From contig JAFWSH010000027.1 in assembly GCA_017519405.1 (NCBI GenBank), positions 104,111 to 168,110 on the forward strand: a DNA stretch of 64,000 nt, in the 5' to 3' direction. Positions 7,744 through 16,110 of the stretch are shown here, in pieces. The DNA is from Clostridia bacterium (GTDB taxonomy: Bacteria > Bacillota > Clostridia > Christensenellales > Aristaeellaceae). Within the stretch, counting starts at the first letter, position 1. Each line of letters starts with the position of its first letter. The notes below the pieces were generated by a model, which was not told where the DNA came from, made no database searches, and saw only the letters and a list, made by a program, of their open reading frames with translations. A program made the position numbers and the translations under genes.

Positions 7744-8991
7744 TCAGCTCCGGTAATCCCCGTTGATTCTCACATAGTCGTAGGTCAGATCACAGCCCCA
7801 GGCGGTTGCCTCCGCTTGGCCTGTCTGCATATCACAGTCAAAACGCACATGGTCCGCGGAGAGAATGGCCAGGGCGGCGTCCTCGTCAAAGGGCTGGACC
7901 TTCCCGTCCCGGTAGAAGCAGATGGTGTCCTCGTCGCCGATCATGTACACTTCGATCTTCGCCGGATCAAAATCCGGGCCGGCATAGCCCAGGGCACAGA
8001 GGATCCGTCCGCAGTTGGCGTCCTTCCCGAACACCATGGCCTTGACAAGGCTTGATCCCACGACTGCTTTGGCAAAGGCCCGGGCATGCTCCTTCGTATC
8101 ACAGTTTTTCACCCGGGTCTCAATGAGCCTTGTGGCGCCTTCGCCGTCTGCCGCCATTTTGATGGCCAGGGCGCGGCAGACGGTCAGCAGCGCCTCACAG
8201 AAAATGCTGTAGCTTTCATCCGCTGCGGTGATCCTGGCGTTGCATGCCAAGCCGTTGGCCAGGACCAGCAGCGTGTCGTTGGTGCTGGTGTCCCCGTCCA
8301 CCGTGATCATGTTGAAGGTGTCCTGCACCACGCTGCTCAGCGCCTGCTGGAGGAGCCCACTGTCAATATCACAGTCGGTGGTGACATACCCCAGCATGGT
8401 GCACATGTTGGGATGAATCATGCCCGAGCCCTTGCTCATGCCGCCCAGATGCACGGTAACGGTTCCGTCACCACTGGCGGCGGGCAGTTCAAAGGACACC
8501 GCAAACTCCTTGTTCACCGTGTCAGTGGTCATGATGGCACGGCTTGCGGCGGTTCCGGCGGCCTCGGTGTCGGACAGATCCTTTGCCATCATCGCCACGC
8601 CGGCCGTAATCCGCTCCAGGGGAATCTGGGGACCGATCACACCGGTGGATCCCAGGAGGACAGCGCGGGGCTGAATGTTCAGCACCTCCCCGGCAAACGC
8701 GGCGGTGGCCTCGCATAGCCGCAGCCCTTCCGGGCCGGTGGCGGCGTTGGCGATCCCGGCGTTCACCACCACGGCCTGCGCGCATTTCTCCTGTTTCACA
8801 ATCCCCATGTCCCAGATCACAGGCGCCGCTTTCACCTTGTTGGTGGTGAAGGTGCCGGCTGCGGCGCAGGGCACCGTGCTGCAGATCATGGCCATATCGG
8901 TGCGCCCCCGGTACTTGATGCCTGCAGCGCAGGACGCTGCCCGGAAGCCTGCAGCGGCAGTCACACCGCTGGAAATCGTTTTGATGCTCAT
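7744..8991 (-). CDS. argJ: Bifunctional ornithine acetyltransferase / N-acetylglutamate synthase (ArgJ)
   Basis: A 415-residue enzyme that moves the acetyl group from N-acetylornithine to glutamate and, in bifunctional members, also uses acetyl-CoA. It is made as a precursor that cuts itself before a threonine. Here the site is 'HPNMCTMLGY' with Thr198 as nucleophile and Cys in place of the more usual Ala before it. 'TTNKVKAAPV' near residue 50 and 'GSTGVIG' near residue 115 (oxyanion hole) are also present, and the C-terminus ends in the expected 'YVRINGDYRS'. SD is AGGAG six bases from the ATG. It makes the arginine route in this cell the cyclic, acetyl-recycling type. Confidence 0.96.
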   Translation of the reverse strand: MSIKTISSGVTAAAGFRAASCAAGIKYRGRTDMAMICSTVPCAAAGTFTTNKVKAAPVIWDMGIVKQEKCAQAVVVNAGIANAATGPEGLRLCEATAAFAGEVLNIQPRAVLLGSTGVIGPQIPLERITAGVAMMAKDLSDTEAAGTAASRAIMTTDTVNKEFAVSFELPAASGDGTVTVHLGGMSKGSGMIHPNMCTMLGYVTTDCDIDSGLLQQALSSVVQDTFNMITVDGDTSTNDTLLVLANGLACNARITAADESYSIFCEALLTVCRALAIKMAADGEGATRLIETRVKNCDTKEHARAFAKAVVGSSLVKAMVFGKDANCGRILCALGYAGPDFDPAKIEVYMIGDEDTICFYRDGKVQPFDEDAALAILSADHVRFDCDMQTGQAEATAWGCDLTYDYVRINGDYRS

Positions 8992-8992
8992 G

Positions 8993-9448
8993 TTACTCTC
9001 CTATGAATCTTGTGATGTTCTTCTCGTTGAGCAGAAACTCGTAGTAGTTGACGTCGGACCGTTTCCAGCCCAGCCGCTGCCAGAAGGCATTGCCTGCGTC
9101 ATTGCTGGTGAAGGCGATGAGCCCTACCTTGTTGATGCCCATGCGCTTCAGCTCCTGCATGCAGTGGCCCACCATCTGGGTACCGATGCCATGCCGGCGG
9201 TACTCTTTCGCCACGCACACATGGTAGAAGGCTCCCTGCCGCCCGTCAGAGCCGCACAGGATGGATCCGATCACCCGGCCGTCCAGTCTCGCCACAACGC
9301 TGGTGGTGGGGTTGCGCCGGATAAAGCGCGTGATATCCTCCTTCGAGTCGTCCAGGGCTCGTATGCCGAATCCCCGGATGGTCATCCAGAGGGCGTGAAC
9401 CTCGTCATAATCCTCCTCCTGCATAGGGAGGATCTCCACGTCCAGCAT
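8993..9448 (-). CDS. GNAT acetyltransferase within the arginine operon
   Basis: A 151-residue single-domain GNAT protein placed between argC and argJ. 'VARLDGRVIGSILCG' is the beta-hairpin and 'YHVCVAKEYRRHGIGTQMV' is the acetyl-CoA pyrophosphate loop (R-x-x-G-I-G), followed by 'AFWQRLGWKR'. I chose the ATG at 9448, one base after the argC stop and with a GGTGA element before it; a TTG at 9457 is an alternative that would overlap argC by 8 bp. The substrate is unknown. Its place invites the idea that it helps form N-acetylglutamate to prime the cycle, but it lacks the amino acid kinase domain of classical ArgA. A general protein or metabolite acetylase is equally possible. Confidence 0.85.
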   Translation of the reverse strand: MLDVEILPMQEEDYDEVHALWMTIRGFGIRALDDSKEDITRFIRRNPTTSVVARLDGRVIGSILCGSDGRQGAFYHVCVAKEYRRHGIGTQMVGHCMQELKRMGINKVGLIAFTSNDAGNAFWQRLGWKRSDVNYYEFLLNEKNITRFIGE

Positions 9449-9449
9449 G

Positions 9450-10373
9450 TCAGCCAATCACCAGTCCCTCGCATTCATCCACGTCCATGGCCGTGTTCAT
9501 GTTCTGTATCGCGGCACCGGAGGCGCCTTTTCCAAGATTATCATACCTTGCCACCAGCGTCAAATGCCCAGGCTCTCCCCAGACACCGACCACGGCGTCG
9601 TCCCGTCCGGCCATTGCGCCGGCGGACAGGAAGCCTGCCTCGTCCGCTGCATCCGTCCGAACCACGGGGCCCGGATAGGCTTGCCGGTAAACCGCCAGAA
9701 TGTCCTCCACAGAGGCGGTCGTCTGCGCAGCTGTCAGGGGCACAATCACCTGCATGCCCGCATAGTAGGGTGCCACGATGGGGGAGAACACGGGGGAGGC
9801 GGACAGACCGCTGTATTTCACCATCTCCGGCACGTGCTTGTGGTGCTGGCTCAGGCCATATTGCCTTGGCGCATCCAGCAGCGGATCCCTGGCATCTGCC
9901 TCATAGTCCGCAATCATCTTTTTCCCGCCGCCCGAGTAGCCGGTGAGGGAGATGCAGCTGAGGGCGCTGTCCGCTCCCAGGATCCCTGCGGCCACCAGCG
10001 GAGCCACCAGCAGAATGTACCCGCTGGCATGGCACCCGGGATTGGCAATCCGCTTCGCTGAGGCGATCCGTTCCCGCTGACCCGGCAGCTCCGGCATACC
10101 GTAGACCCAATCCGGGTGTACCCGGTGGGCGGTGGAGGTGTCAATCAAAACGGTTTTCGGGTTATCCGCCATGGCGGCTGCCTCCCGGGCAGCGTCATCC
10201 GGTAGACACAGAAAAGCGATATCCGCAGCGTTCAGGGCCTCCCGGCGCGCCTGCTGATCCTTCCGTTTTTCTTCCGGAAGGGTGATGAATTGGATATCGG
10301 ACCGGGTGGAGAGCCTGGAGGCGATGCGAAGTCCCGTTGTTCCTGCGCTTCCGTCCACAAAGACTGTCTTCAT
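9450..10373 (-). CDS. argC: N-acetyl-gamma-glutamyl-phosphate reductase, short type (ArgC)
   Basis: A 307-residue NADPH-dependent reductase of the shorter 'type 2' ArgC group. The Rossmann start is 'KTVFVDGSAGTTGLRIASRL', the catalytic cysteine is in 'IANPGCHASGYIL', and 'GYSGGGKKMI' follows. The start is the ATG at 10373, set by AGGAAGG seven bases upstream; the frame is open 18 codons further but those lie across the promoter. First gene of the arginine operon, driven by a near-consensus promoter at 10428-10456. Its stop is adjacent to the start of the GNAT gene. Confidence 0.96.
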   Translation of the reverse strand: MKTVFVDGSAGTTGLRIASRLSTRSDIQFITLPEEKRKDQQARREALNAADIAFLCLPDDAAREAAAMADNPKTVLIDTSTAHRVHPDWVYGMPELPGQRERIASAKRIANPGCHASGYILLVAPLVAAGILGADSALSCISLTGYSGGGKKMIADYEADARDPLLDAPRQYGLSQHHKHVPEMVKYSGLSASPVFSPIVAPYYAGMQVIVPLTAAQTTASVEDILAVYRQAYPGPVVRTDAADEAGFLSAGAMAGRDDAVVGVWGEPGHLTLVARYDNLGKGASGAAIQNMNTAMDVDECEGLVIG

Positions 10374-10427
10374 AATGCTGATTCCTTCCTGCATTGGTAT
10401 TCCTGCGTGATGCAAGAATATGCACAC

Positions 10428-10456
10428 AATATACGATGATTCTGCATATTTGTCAA
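10428..10456 (-). promoter_or_regulatory. Arginine operon promoter with possible ArgR-type sites
   Basis: On the minus strand TTGACA (10451-10456) and TATATT (10428-10433) are 17 bp apart, close to consensus. The surrounding DNA carries repeated TGCA-containing half-sites. A perfect 8 bp inverted repeat, AATATGCA at 10417-10424 and TGCATATT at 10443-10450, flanks the -10 box. A second TGCAT/TTGCA pair lies near 10411-10424. ArgR operators have the general form of imperfect 18 bp palindromes with T-rich/A-rich half-sites, so repression by arginine-ArgR is likely but inferred. Confidence 0.7.
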
Positions 10457-10518
10457 TGGAATTGCATGTTCATTTGGTGTTTTGAATAACGCTCGCCCCG
10501 GTCCGCCCATTGATCACG

Positions 10519-10537
10519 CGCAAGACATGTTCTTGCG
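10519..10537. promoter_or_regulatory. Palindromic operator candidate over the GH94 promoter
   Basis: A 19 bp inverted repeat with perfect 7 bp arms, CGCAAGA (10519-10525) and TCTTGCG (10531-10537), around a 5 bp centre. It covers the -35 hexamer of the cellobiose phosphorylase promoter, the expected place for a repressor site. No matching regulator gene lies next to it. Confidence 0.55.
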
Positions 10538-10560
10538 TTTTGTGGGGAATGTGGTATACT
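10533..10560 (+). promoter_or_regulatory. Promoter for cellobiose phosphorylase
   Basis: TTGCGT (10533-10538) and TATACT (10555-10560) with a 16 bp spacer, 38 bp upstream of the start codon. The -35 box lies inside the palindrome at 10519-10537. Confidence 0.65.
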
Positions 10561-10598
10561 TGGAACAGTTACCCACTATTCAACAGGAGGCGTAAAGG

Positions 10599-13043
10599 AT
10601 GAAATTCGGCCACTTCGACGACCTGGCGCGGGAGTATGTCATCGAAACCCCCAGAACGCCTTACCCCTGGATCAACTACCTGGGCAGCGAGCGCTTCTTC
10701 GGCATCATCAGCAACACCGCCGGCGGCTATTGCTTCTACCGTGATGCGAGACTGCGCAGGATTACCCGTTACCGCTACAACAACGTTCCCGTGGACAACG
10801 GGGGACGCTATTTCTACATTAAAGATGGGGATACGGTCTGGAACCCCGGCTGGAAACCCACCAGAACGGAGCTGGACAGCTACTGCTGCCGCCACGGCAT
10901 GGGCTACACCATCATCACCGGAAAAAAGAACGGCCTGACCGCCAGCCAGCTCTCCTTTGTGCCGCTGGGAACCGACGCCGAGGTGCATCAGATCACCCTC
11001 ACCAATGAGACCGATGCGCCGAAGGATGTCATCCTGACCAGCTTTGTGGAGTTCTGTCTCTGGAACGCCCAGGATGACATGCTGAACTTCCAGCGCAATT
11101 TCTCCACCGGCGAGGTGGAGATCGAGGGCAGCGTCATCTACCACAAGACGGAGTACCGGGAGCGCCGGAATCACTACGCCTTCTATGCGGTGAATCAGCC
11201 GGTGGACGGCTTCGATACCGACATGGAGACCTTCCTGGGGCTGTATAACGGCTTTGACGCCCCCAACAGCGTGACCACAGGTAAGATGGGCAACTCCGTG
11301 GCTTCCGGCTGGCAGCCCATCGCCTCCCATCAGCTGAAGGTGCATCTGGCGGCGGGGGAGACCCGGAAGTTCAACTTTGTGCTGGGCTATGTGGAACTGC
11401 CGGTGGAGGAGAAGTTCTCCGCTCCCGGTGTCATCAACAAGAAGCCGGCCAAGGCCATGCTGGAGCAGCTCACCACCGACGCGCAGATCGACGCCGCCTT
11501 CAATGCCCTGAAGAAGCACTGGGACAACCTGCTCTCCGCCTACATCCTCACCACGGACAACGAGAAGCTGGGCCGGATGGTGAACATCTGGAACCCCTAT
11601 CAGTGCATGGTGACCTTCAACATGAGCCGGTCCACCTCCATGTTCGAGAGCGGCATCGGCCGGGGCATGGGCTTCCGCGATTCCAGCCAGGATCTCCTGG
11701 GCTTTGTGCACCAGATTCCGGAGCGCGCGAGGGAGCGGATCCTCGACATTGCGGCCACCCAGTTCCGGGATGGCGGATGCTACCACCAGTATCAGCCCCT
11801 GACCAAGAAGGGCAACAACGAGATCGGCGGCGGCTTCAACGACGATCCCCTGTGGCTGATCGCCGGTACCGCAGCCTACATCAAGGAGACGGGCGATTTC
11901 GGTATTCTGGACGAACCTACTCCCTATGACTGCAATCCGGATGACTGCGGCACGCTGATGGAGCACCTGGAGGTCTCCTTCTACCATGTGGTCAACAACC
12001 GCGGCCCCCACGGCCTGCCGCTGATCGGCCGGGCTGACTGGAACGACTGCCTGAACCTCAACTGCTTCTCCGACACCCCGGATGAGAGCTTCCAGACCTT
12101 CTCCAACCCCAATGCGCCGGATGACCGGGTGGCAGAGTCCGTGCTGATTGCCGGCATGTTTGTGGCCATCGGTCCGGAGCTGGTTGCCCTGGAGCGCCGC
12201 CGCGGCAATATCGAGGCGGCCGAGAAAGCCCAGCAGGCCATCGACGAGATGCGCGCCGCCATCCTGAAGGACGGCTGGGACGGCGAGTGGTTTGTCCGGG
12301 CTTATGATGCCCTGGGCCATAAAGTCGGCAGCCACGAGAACGAGGACGGCAAGATCTACATCGAGAGCCAGGGATTCTGCATCATGGGCGGCGTCGGTGT
12401 GGATGACGGCAAAGCCGAGCAGGCGCTGGAGAGCGTCCACAAGTGGCTGGAGACCAAGCACGGCATTGTGCTGCTTCAGCCTGCCTACAAGGAATACCAT
12501 GTGGAGCTGGGGGAGGTGTCCTCCTATCCCGGCGGCTACAAGGAGAACGCCGGCATCTTCTGCCACAACAACCCCTGGATTATCGCGGCGGAGACGGTGG
12601 TGGGCCACGGCGACCGTGCCTTCGACCTCTACAGTCGCATTGCGCCGGCTTGGCGTGAGGAGATCAGCGAGCTGCACAAGATGGAGCCCTACGTCTACAG
12701 CCAGATGATCGCCGGCAAGGACGCCCCCAACTTCGGCCAGGCCAAGAACTCCTGGCTCACCGGTACTGCGGCCTGGAACTTCTACGTCATCAGCAATTAC
12801 ATCCTGGGCATCAAGCCGGACTGGGACGGCCTGAAGATCGATCCCTGCATTCCCCACACCTGGGACGGCTATAAAATCAGCCGCCGTTTCCGCGGCGCCA
12901 CCTATGAGATCGACATCCGCAACCCGCAGCATGTCTGCCGCGGCGTGAAATCGGTCTGTGTGGACGGCAAGGCTGTGGACGGCAATGTCCTGCCTGTCTT
13001 CGCCGACGGGAAGGTTCATGCCGTTGAGGTCATCCTGGGATAA
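10599..13043 (+). CDS. Cellobiose phosphorylase, GH94 family
   Basis: An 814-residue cytosolic glycoside phosphorylase that splits cellobiose with phosphate to glucose 1-phosphate and glucose, saving one ATP per disaccharide. The opening '[29 protein letters not shown]' is typical for cellobiose phosphorylases of this length. The general acid is Asp480 in '[12 protein letters not shown]', and '[15 protein letters not shown]'-like and '[14 protein letters not shown]' blocks follow the GH94 pattern. An AGGAGG precedes the ATG. It is a single-gene unit with its own promoter and a strong terminator at 13066. No sugar transporter or regulator gene is adjacent, so cellobiose import must be encoded elsewhere. 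A related disaccharide as substrate is possible, but the sequence fits the cellobiose branch best. Confidence 0.92.
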   Translation: MKFGHFDDLAREYVIETPRTPYPWINYLGSERFFGIISNTAGGYCFYRDARLRRITRYRYNNVPVDNGGRYFYIKDGDTVWNPGWKPTRTELDSYCCRHGMGYTIITGKKNGLTASQLSFVPLGTDAEVHQITLTNETDAPKDVILTSFVEFCLWNAQDDMLNFQRNFSTGEVEIEGSVIYHKTEYRERRNHYAFYAVNQPVDGFDTDMETFLGLYNGFDAPNSVTTGKMGNSVASGWQPIASHQLKVHLAAGETRKFNFVLGYVELPVEEKFSAPGVINKKPAKAMLEQLTTDAQIDAAFNALKKHWDNLLSAYILTTDNEKLGRMVNIWNPYQCMVTFNMSRSTSMFESGIGRGMGFRDSSQDLLGFVHQIPERARERILDIAATQFRDGGCYHQYQPLTKKGNNEIGGGFNDDPLWLIAGTAAYIKETGDFGILDEPTPYDCNPDDCGTLMEHLEVSFYHVVNNRGPHGLPLIGRADWNDCLNLNCFSDTPDESFQTFSNPNAPDDRVAESVLIAGMFVAIGPELVALERRRGNIEAAEKAQQAIDEMRAAILKDGWDGEWFVRAYDALGHKVGSHENEDGKIYIESQGFCIMGGVGVDDGKAEQALESVHKWLETKHGIVLLQPAYKEYHVELGEVSSYPGGYKENAGIFCHNNPWIIAAETVVGHGDRAFDLYSRIAPAWREEISELHKMEPYVYSQMIAGKDAPNFGQAKNSWLTGTAAWNFYVISNYILGIKPDWDGLKIDPCIPHTWDGYKISRRFRGATYEIDIRNPQHVCRGVKSVCVDGKAVDGNVLPVFADGKVHAVEVILG

Positions 13044-13065
13044 ACGGCATTCCGAGATTTCCATC

Positions 13066-13103
13066 GCCCTCCTGACACCCTGCGGTGCCGGGAGGGCTTT
13101 TTG
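13066..13103 (+). terminator. Rho-independent terminator after the GH94 gene
   Basis: GCCCTCC at 13066-13072 pairs with GGAGGGC at 13091-13097, with an inner CACC/GGTG pair, followed by a run of five T. Confidence 0.85.
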
Positions 13104-13133
13104 CAGCCCTTTTCAGTTTTGCGAAGAATACCG

Positions 13134-13162
13134 TATACACATCCGCCAAAATGTGCTATACT
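13134..13162 (+). promoter_or_regulatory. Probable promoter for proC-rnhA
   Basis: TATACA at 13134-13139 and TATACT at 13157-13162 are separated by 17 bp. The -10 is good and the -35 weak. It lies between the GH94 terminator and proC. Confidence 0.5.
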
Positions 13163-13203
13163 GTCCGAGGCTGCAGAAAGAAACAGCATGGGGGAGAACG
13201 GTG

Positions 13204-14025
13204 ATGAGTGAAGTGCTCCGGGAGATCGGAATTGTCGGTGTCGGCAGCATGGGCAGCGCCATTGCCAGAGGTCTGATCGAGGCAGGGTATATCCGCCCGT
13301 CCCAGCTGGCGGTCTGTGACAAGAATCGTGAACAGATCGAGGCCATCGGCATGGACTGGCCGGATGTGGGCTGCTATGAGCAGGTCCGGGAGCTCTGCGA
13401 CAACTGCCGCTATGTGGTCTTCGCCGTGAAGCCCAACGTGCTGGCTGATACCATCGCGGACTGCGGCACCTGTCTCACGGATCACCCGGTGATTTCCATT
13501 GCTGCGGGCTGGACGGTGGCGATGCTGCAGGGACAGCTGGAGCCCCTGGGCGCCCGCTGGCTCCGGGTGATGCCCAACACACCCGCACTGGTGGGTGAGG
13601 GCATGACCGCCATCTGCAGCGAGACCACCTTCTCAGAGGCGGAACTCCGGTTTGCCCGCGGTATCTTCGACGCCCTGGGCAAAACCGTGGTGCTGCCGGA
13701 GCGGATGTTTGACGGCGTCATCGCCATCAGCGGCTCCAGTCCGGCATACGTTTACATGATGATTGAGGCCATGGCGGACGGCGGTGTCAGGGAAGGCCTG
13801 CCGCGCAAAACCGCCGTGGAGATGGCGGCCCAGGCGGTCCTTGGCAGTGCGCTGATGGTCCTCAACTCCGGGAGCCATCCCGCCGCGCTGAAGGACGCGG
13901 TCTGTTCACCGGCCGGTACCACCATCGAGGCCGTGGCTGCCCTGGAGGAAAAGGGCTTCCGGGAGGCAATTCTGGCAGCCATGAAGGCCTGTGCGGATAA
14001 GTCCCGTGATATGGCTGAAAAATAA
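13204..14025 (+). CDS. proC: Pyrroline-5-carboxylate reductase (ProC)
   Basis: A 273-residue NAD(P)H-dependent enzyme making L-proline from pyrroline-5-carboxylate. The Rossmann fingerprint 'IGIVGVGSMGSAIARGLIEAG' is at the N-terminus; 'VVFAVKPNVL' and 'RVMPNTPALVGEGMTAI' follow; the substrate-binding C-terminal block is 'AISGSSPAYVYMMIEAMADGGVREGLPR' with 'SPAGTTIEAV'. I chose the ATG at 13204 after GGGGGAGAACG; a GTG directly upstream (13201) is possible. It probably shares a transcript with rnhA, 21 bp downstream. Confidence 0.95.
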   Translation: MSEVLREIGIVGVGSMGSAIARGLIEAGYIRPSQLAVCDKNREQIEAIGMDWPDVGCYEQVRELCDNCRYVVFAVKPNVLADTIADCGTCLTDHPVISIAAGWTVAMLQGQLEPLGARWLRVMPNTPALVGEGMTAICSETTFSEAELRFARGIFDALGKTVVLPERMFDGVIAISGSSPAYVYMMIEAMADGGVREGLPRKTAVEMAAQAVLGSALMVLNSGSHPAALKDAVCSPAGTTIEAVAALEEKGFREAILAAMKACADKSRDMAEK

Positions 14026-14046
14026 GCATGCCGGAGGCTGAACCCA

Positions 14047-14517
14047 TTGGATACAGCGAGAAAAAAAGTAGTTATTTACACAGACGGTGCCTGCTCCGGG
14101 AATCCCGGGCCGGGCGGCTGGGGTGCCATTCTTGAGTATGGTGCCCATCGCAAGGAGCTCAGCGGATTCATGGCCGGCACCACCAACAACCGCATGGAGC
14201 TCTTCGCCGCCATCAGCGCCCTGGGCGCCCTGAAGGAGCCCTGCGATGTCATCCTGTACTCCGACTCCAGCTATCTGGTGAAGGCCTTCACGGAGCACTG
14301 GCTGGAGAACTGGCAGAGGAAGCATTGGAAGAACGCCAAGGGGGACCCGGTGGAAAACCAGGATCTGTGGTGGATCCTGCTGGCCCAGACAAAGAAACAC
14401 CATGTGCAGTTCATCTGGGTGAAGGGACACACCAGCAATCCGGGGAACAACCGCTGCGACGAGCTGGCCAGGGAAGCCATCGCCGAGTATCGGAGGATCA
14501 ACGCGCTGGAGCCTTAA
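14047..14517 (+). CDS. rnhA: Ribonuclease HI (RnhA)
   Basis: A 156-residue nuclease that cuts RNA in RNA-DNA hybrids. All four catalytic acids are visible: Asp in 'IYTDGACSGNPGPGGWGAIL', Glu in 'NNRMELFAA', Asp in 'LYSDSSYLV' and Asp in 'NNRCDELA'. The basic handle region (WLENWQRKHWKNAKGDPVEN) is present, making it the E. coli-like HI type. The start is TTG at 14047: GGAGG lies nine bases before it, and no ATG is placed early enough to keep the first strand. Confidence 0.95.
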   Translation: MDTARKKVVIYTDGACSGNPGPGGWGAILEYGAHRKELSGFMAGTTNNRMELFAAISALGALKEPCDVILYSDSSYLVKAFTEHWLENWQRKHWKNAKGDPVENQDLWWILLAQTKKHHVQFIWVKGHTSNPGNNRCDELAREAIAEYRRINALEP

Positions 14518-14649
14518 TCCTGAAAGATCTCAAAAGGATTCAACCCAGCCGGCCAGCAAGAAAACCATTCGAATCCGTTGGAATTGGATTGTATTACAGG
14601 ATATTTCAGGATCGTGAAACACAGAGGGGAGTACTTGTATGTGTATCTG

Positions 14650-14685
14650 GAACTATTCGCTAAACCATAGTTTTACGAATAGTTC
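14650..14685. repeat. Strong inverted repeat upstream of the Xer-type recombinase
   Basis: GAACTATTCG at 14650-14659 and CGAATAGTTC at 14676-14685 are perfect 10 bp arms, extended inward by TAAA/TTTA with one bulged C, around a short centre. It ends 32 bp before the recombinase ATG. No T-run follows, so it is not a usual terminator. It could be a binding site for the recombinase or another regulator. The 16 bp spacing differs from the 6 bp centre of dif sites. Confidence 0.7.
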
Positions 14686-14717
14686 GGGGGACAGAAGGCG
14701 AATTTGGAGGGATTTAG

Positions 14718-15974
14718 ATGGCCAACGGCTCACAGGACGATGTTTCCTATCGCGCTGCAGTTGATCAGCGCCGGATCCAGGCAATCCGGGAAATCTGCCG
14801 CGACCTTCCGCAGGCTGCGTCAGATTTTCTCCGGCACATCGCGACGGTCAACGGGACGTTTACCCGGCTGGCCTATGCCATGGATCTCCGGACGTTTTTC
14901 AGCTTCCTGCATGCAGAACGCGCCGCGTTCGGCGAAAAGGAGCCGCGGCTGCTGAACGATGATGATCTCGCCAGGGTCACGGCCGCGGATCTCACGGCCT
15001 ATACGGAATATCTGACCTACTACATCAGAGAGAGCGATCTGAACGACGATTCGCCACGTTATTTCGCCAACCATGAGATCTCTATCAAAAGAAAGCTCTG
15101 TTCCATCCGATCTTTCTATGATTATCTCTTCAAGGCCCAGCGGATTGCATCCAATGTGACGCTCCTGGTGCCGCTGCCGAAAATCCACGAGAAACCCATT
15201 CTTCTCCTGAATCAAGAGGAAGTCCACCGGCTTCTCCATGAAGCGGTCACCGGTGACGGACTGACAAAGCACCAGCGGGCATACCAGAACTACACAGCCA
15301 GCCGGGACTATGCCATGCTGATGCTTTTCCTGGGCACCGGTATCCGGGTTTCTGAGTGCGTGGGCATCAACCTCAGCGATGTGGACTTTCAGGAAAATGC
15401 GTTTCTTGTTACCCGAAAAGGCGGAAACCAGGTGATGCTGTATTTCCCGCAAGAGGTGGCCGATGCGCTGCTGGCCTACCTGGAGCAGCGCAAACAGATT
15501 GAGCCGGAGCCGGGCCATGAAGACGCTTTCTTCCTCTCCATGCAGCGGCGGCGGATGACCCAGCGCGCGGTACAGAACATGGTGAAAAAATATGCCAGAA
15601 TTGCTGCGCCGCTCAAGCGGAGAATCAGCCCGCACAAGCTCCGTTCCACCTTCGCCACCAATCTCTATCAGGAGACCGGCGACATTTACCTGGTGGCAGA
15701 TGCCCTGGGCCACACTTCCGTGGATACCACACGCAAGCACTACGCCGACATGAGCGATGCCCGCCGCAGGACCGTGGCCTCCCACGTGCATCTGACCCGG
15801 GAAGCTGAGCAGGAAGGAACGACAGCCACTCCCCCGTCCATTCCCGAACCCGTGGCTGATGTTGCCGCAGCGGAAGACATATCCACACACACAACCGCGG
15901 AGCAGACCGGCTATACGCGACGGCGCAGGCGGCAGCGCAGGAGCACCGAGGACAATGAGGGCGACGCCGAGTGA
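14718..15974 (+). CDS. Tyrosine recombinase, XerC/XerD type, with basic C-terminal tail
   Basis: A 418-residue site-specific recombinase. An N-terminal SAM-like DNA-binding domain (residues ~30-145) is followed by the catalytic domain with every active-site residue: Arg210 (GTGIRVSE), Lys234 (TRKGGN), His306 and Arg309 (SPHKLRSTF), His332 (LGHTSVDTT) and Tyr342 (RKHYADMS). Chromosomal XerC/D proteins are about 300 residues; this one has a longer N-terminal region and a C-terminal extension of about 65 residues, acidic/Pro-rich and ending in a patch of arginines (near 400-408). It lies among housekeeping genes (rnhA, ftsH), which suggests a resident Xer protein rather than a phage integrase. 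The start follows GGAGGGATTTAG. A strong inverted repeat lies just upstream. Confidence 0.9.
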   Translation: MANGSQDDVSYRAAVDQRRIQAIREICRDLPQAASDFLRHIATVNGTFTRLAYAMDLRTFFSFLHAERAAFGEKEPRLLNDDDLARVTAADLTAYTEYLTYYIRESDLNDDSPRYFANHEISIKRKLCSIRSFYDYLFKAQRIASNVTLLVPLPKIHEKPILLLNQEEVHRLLHEAVTGDGLTKHQRAYQNYTASRDYAMLMLFLGTGIRVSECVGINLSDVDFQENAFLVTRKGGNQVMLYFPQEVADALLAYLEQRKQIEPEPGHEDAFFLSMQRRRMTQRAVQNMVKKYARIAAPLKRRISPHKLRSTFATNLYQETGDIYLVADALGHTSVDTTRKHYADMSDARRRTVASHVHLTREAEQEGTTATPPSIPEPVADVAAAEDISTHTTAEQTGYTRRRRRQRRSTEDNEGDAE

Positions 15975-16032
15975 ACCCTGCGTTTTCGGTGCTTCCGTGA
16001 ACAAATGATGAATCTTGCGGTCACAGCCCCGC

Positions 16033-16068
16033 AAATCAATTGATTTTTCTGTCGCGGCAAACTATAAT
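16033..16068 (+). promoter_or_regulatory. ftsH promoter with palindrome over the -35
   Basis: TTGATT (16040-16045) and TATAAT (16063-16068) are 17 bp apart. A perfect 14 bp palindrome, AAATCAATTGATTT at 16033-16046, covers the -35 box and may be an operator; the regulator is not known. Confidence 0.75.
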
Positions 16069-16110
16069 GAATCCGATTTCCGCAGTTTTCCCAGAAAGGA
16101 GTGACCCTGT

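Noticed and set aside
10569-13064. An 831-residue open frame antisense to the GH94 gene
   Set aside because: It is a shadow frame produced by GC-rich codon use. It has no SD-led start, and its sequence is rich in His, Gln and Leu without any family motif, while the plus strand encodes a clear phosphorylase.
14650-14685. The inverted repeat as a dif site
   Set aside because: The centre is 16 bp rather than 6-8 bp, and the arms do not resemble XerC/XerD half-sites of Firmicutes. It is kept only as a repeat of unknown role.
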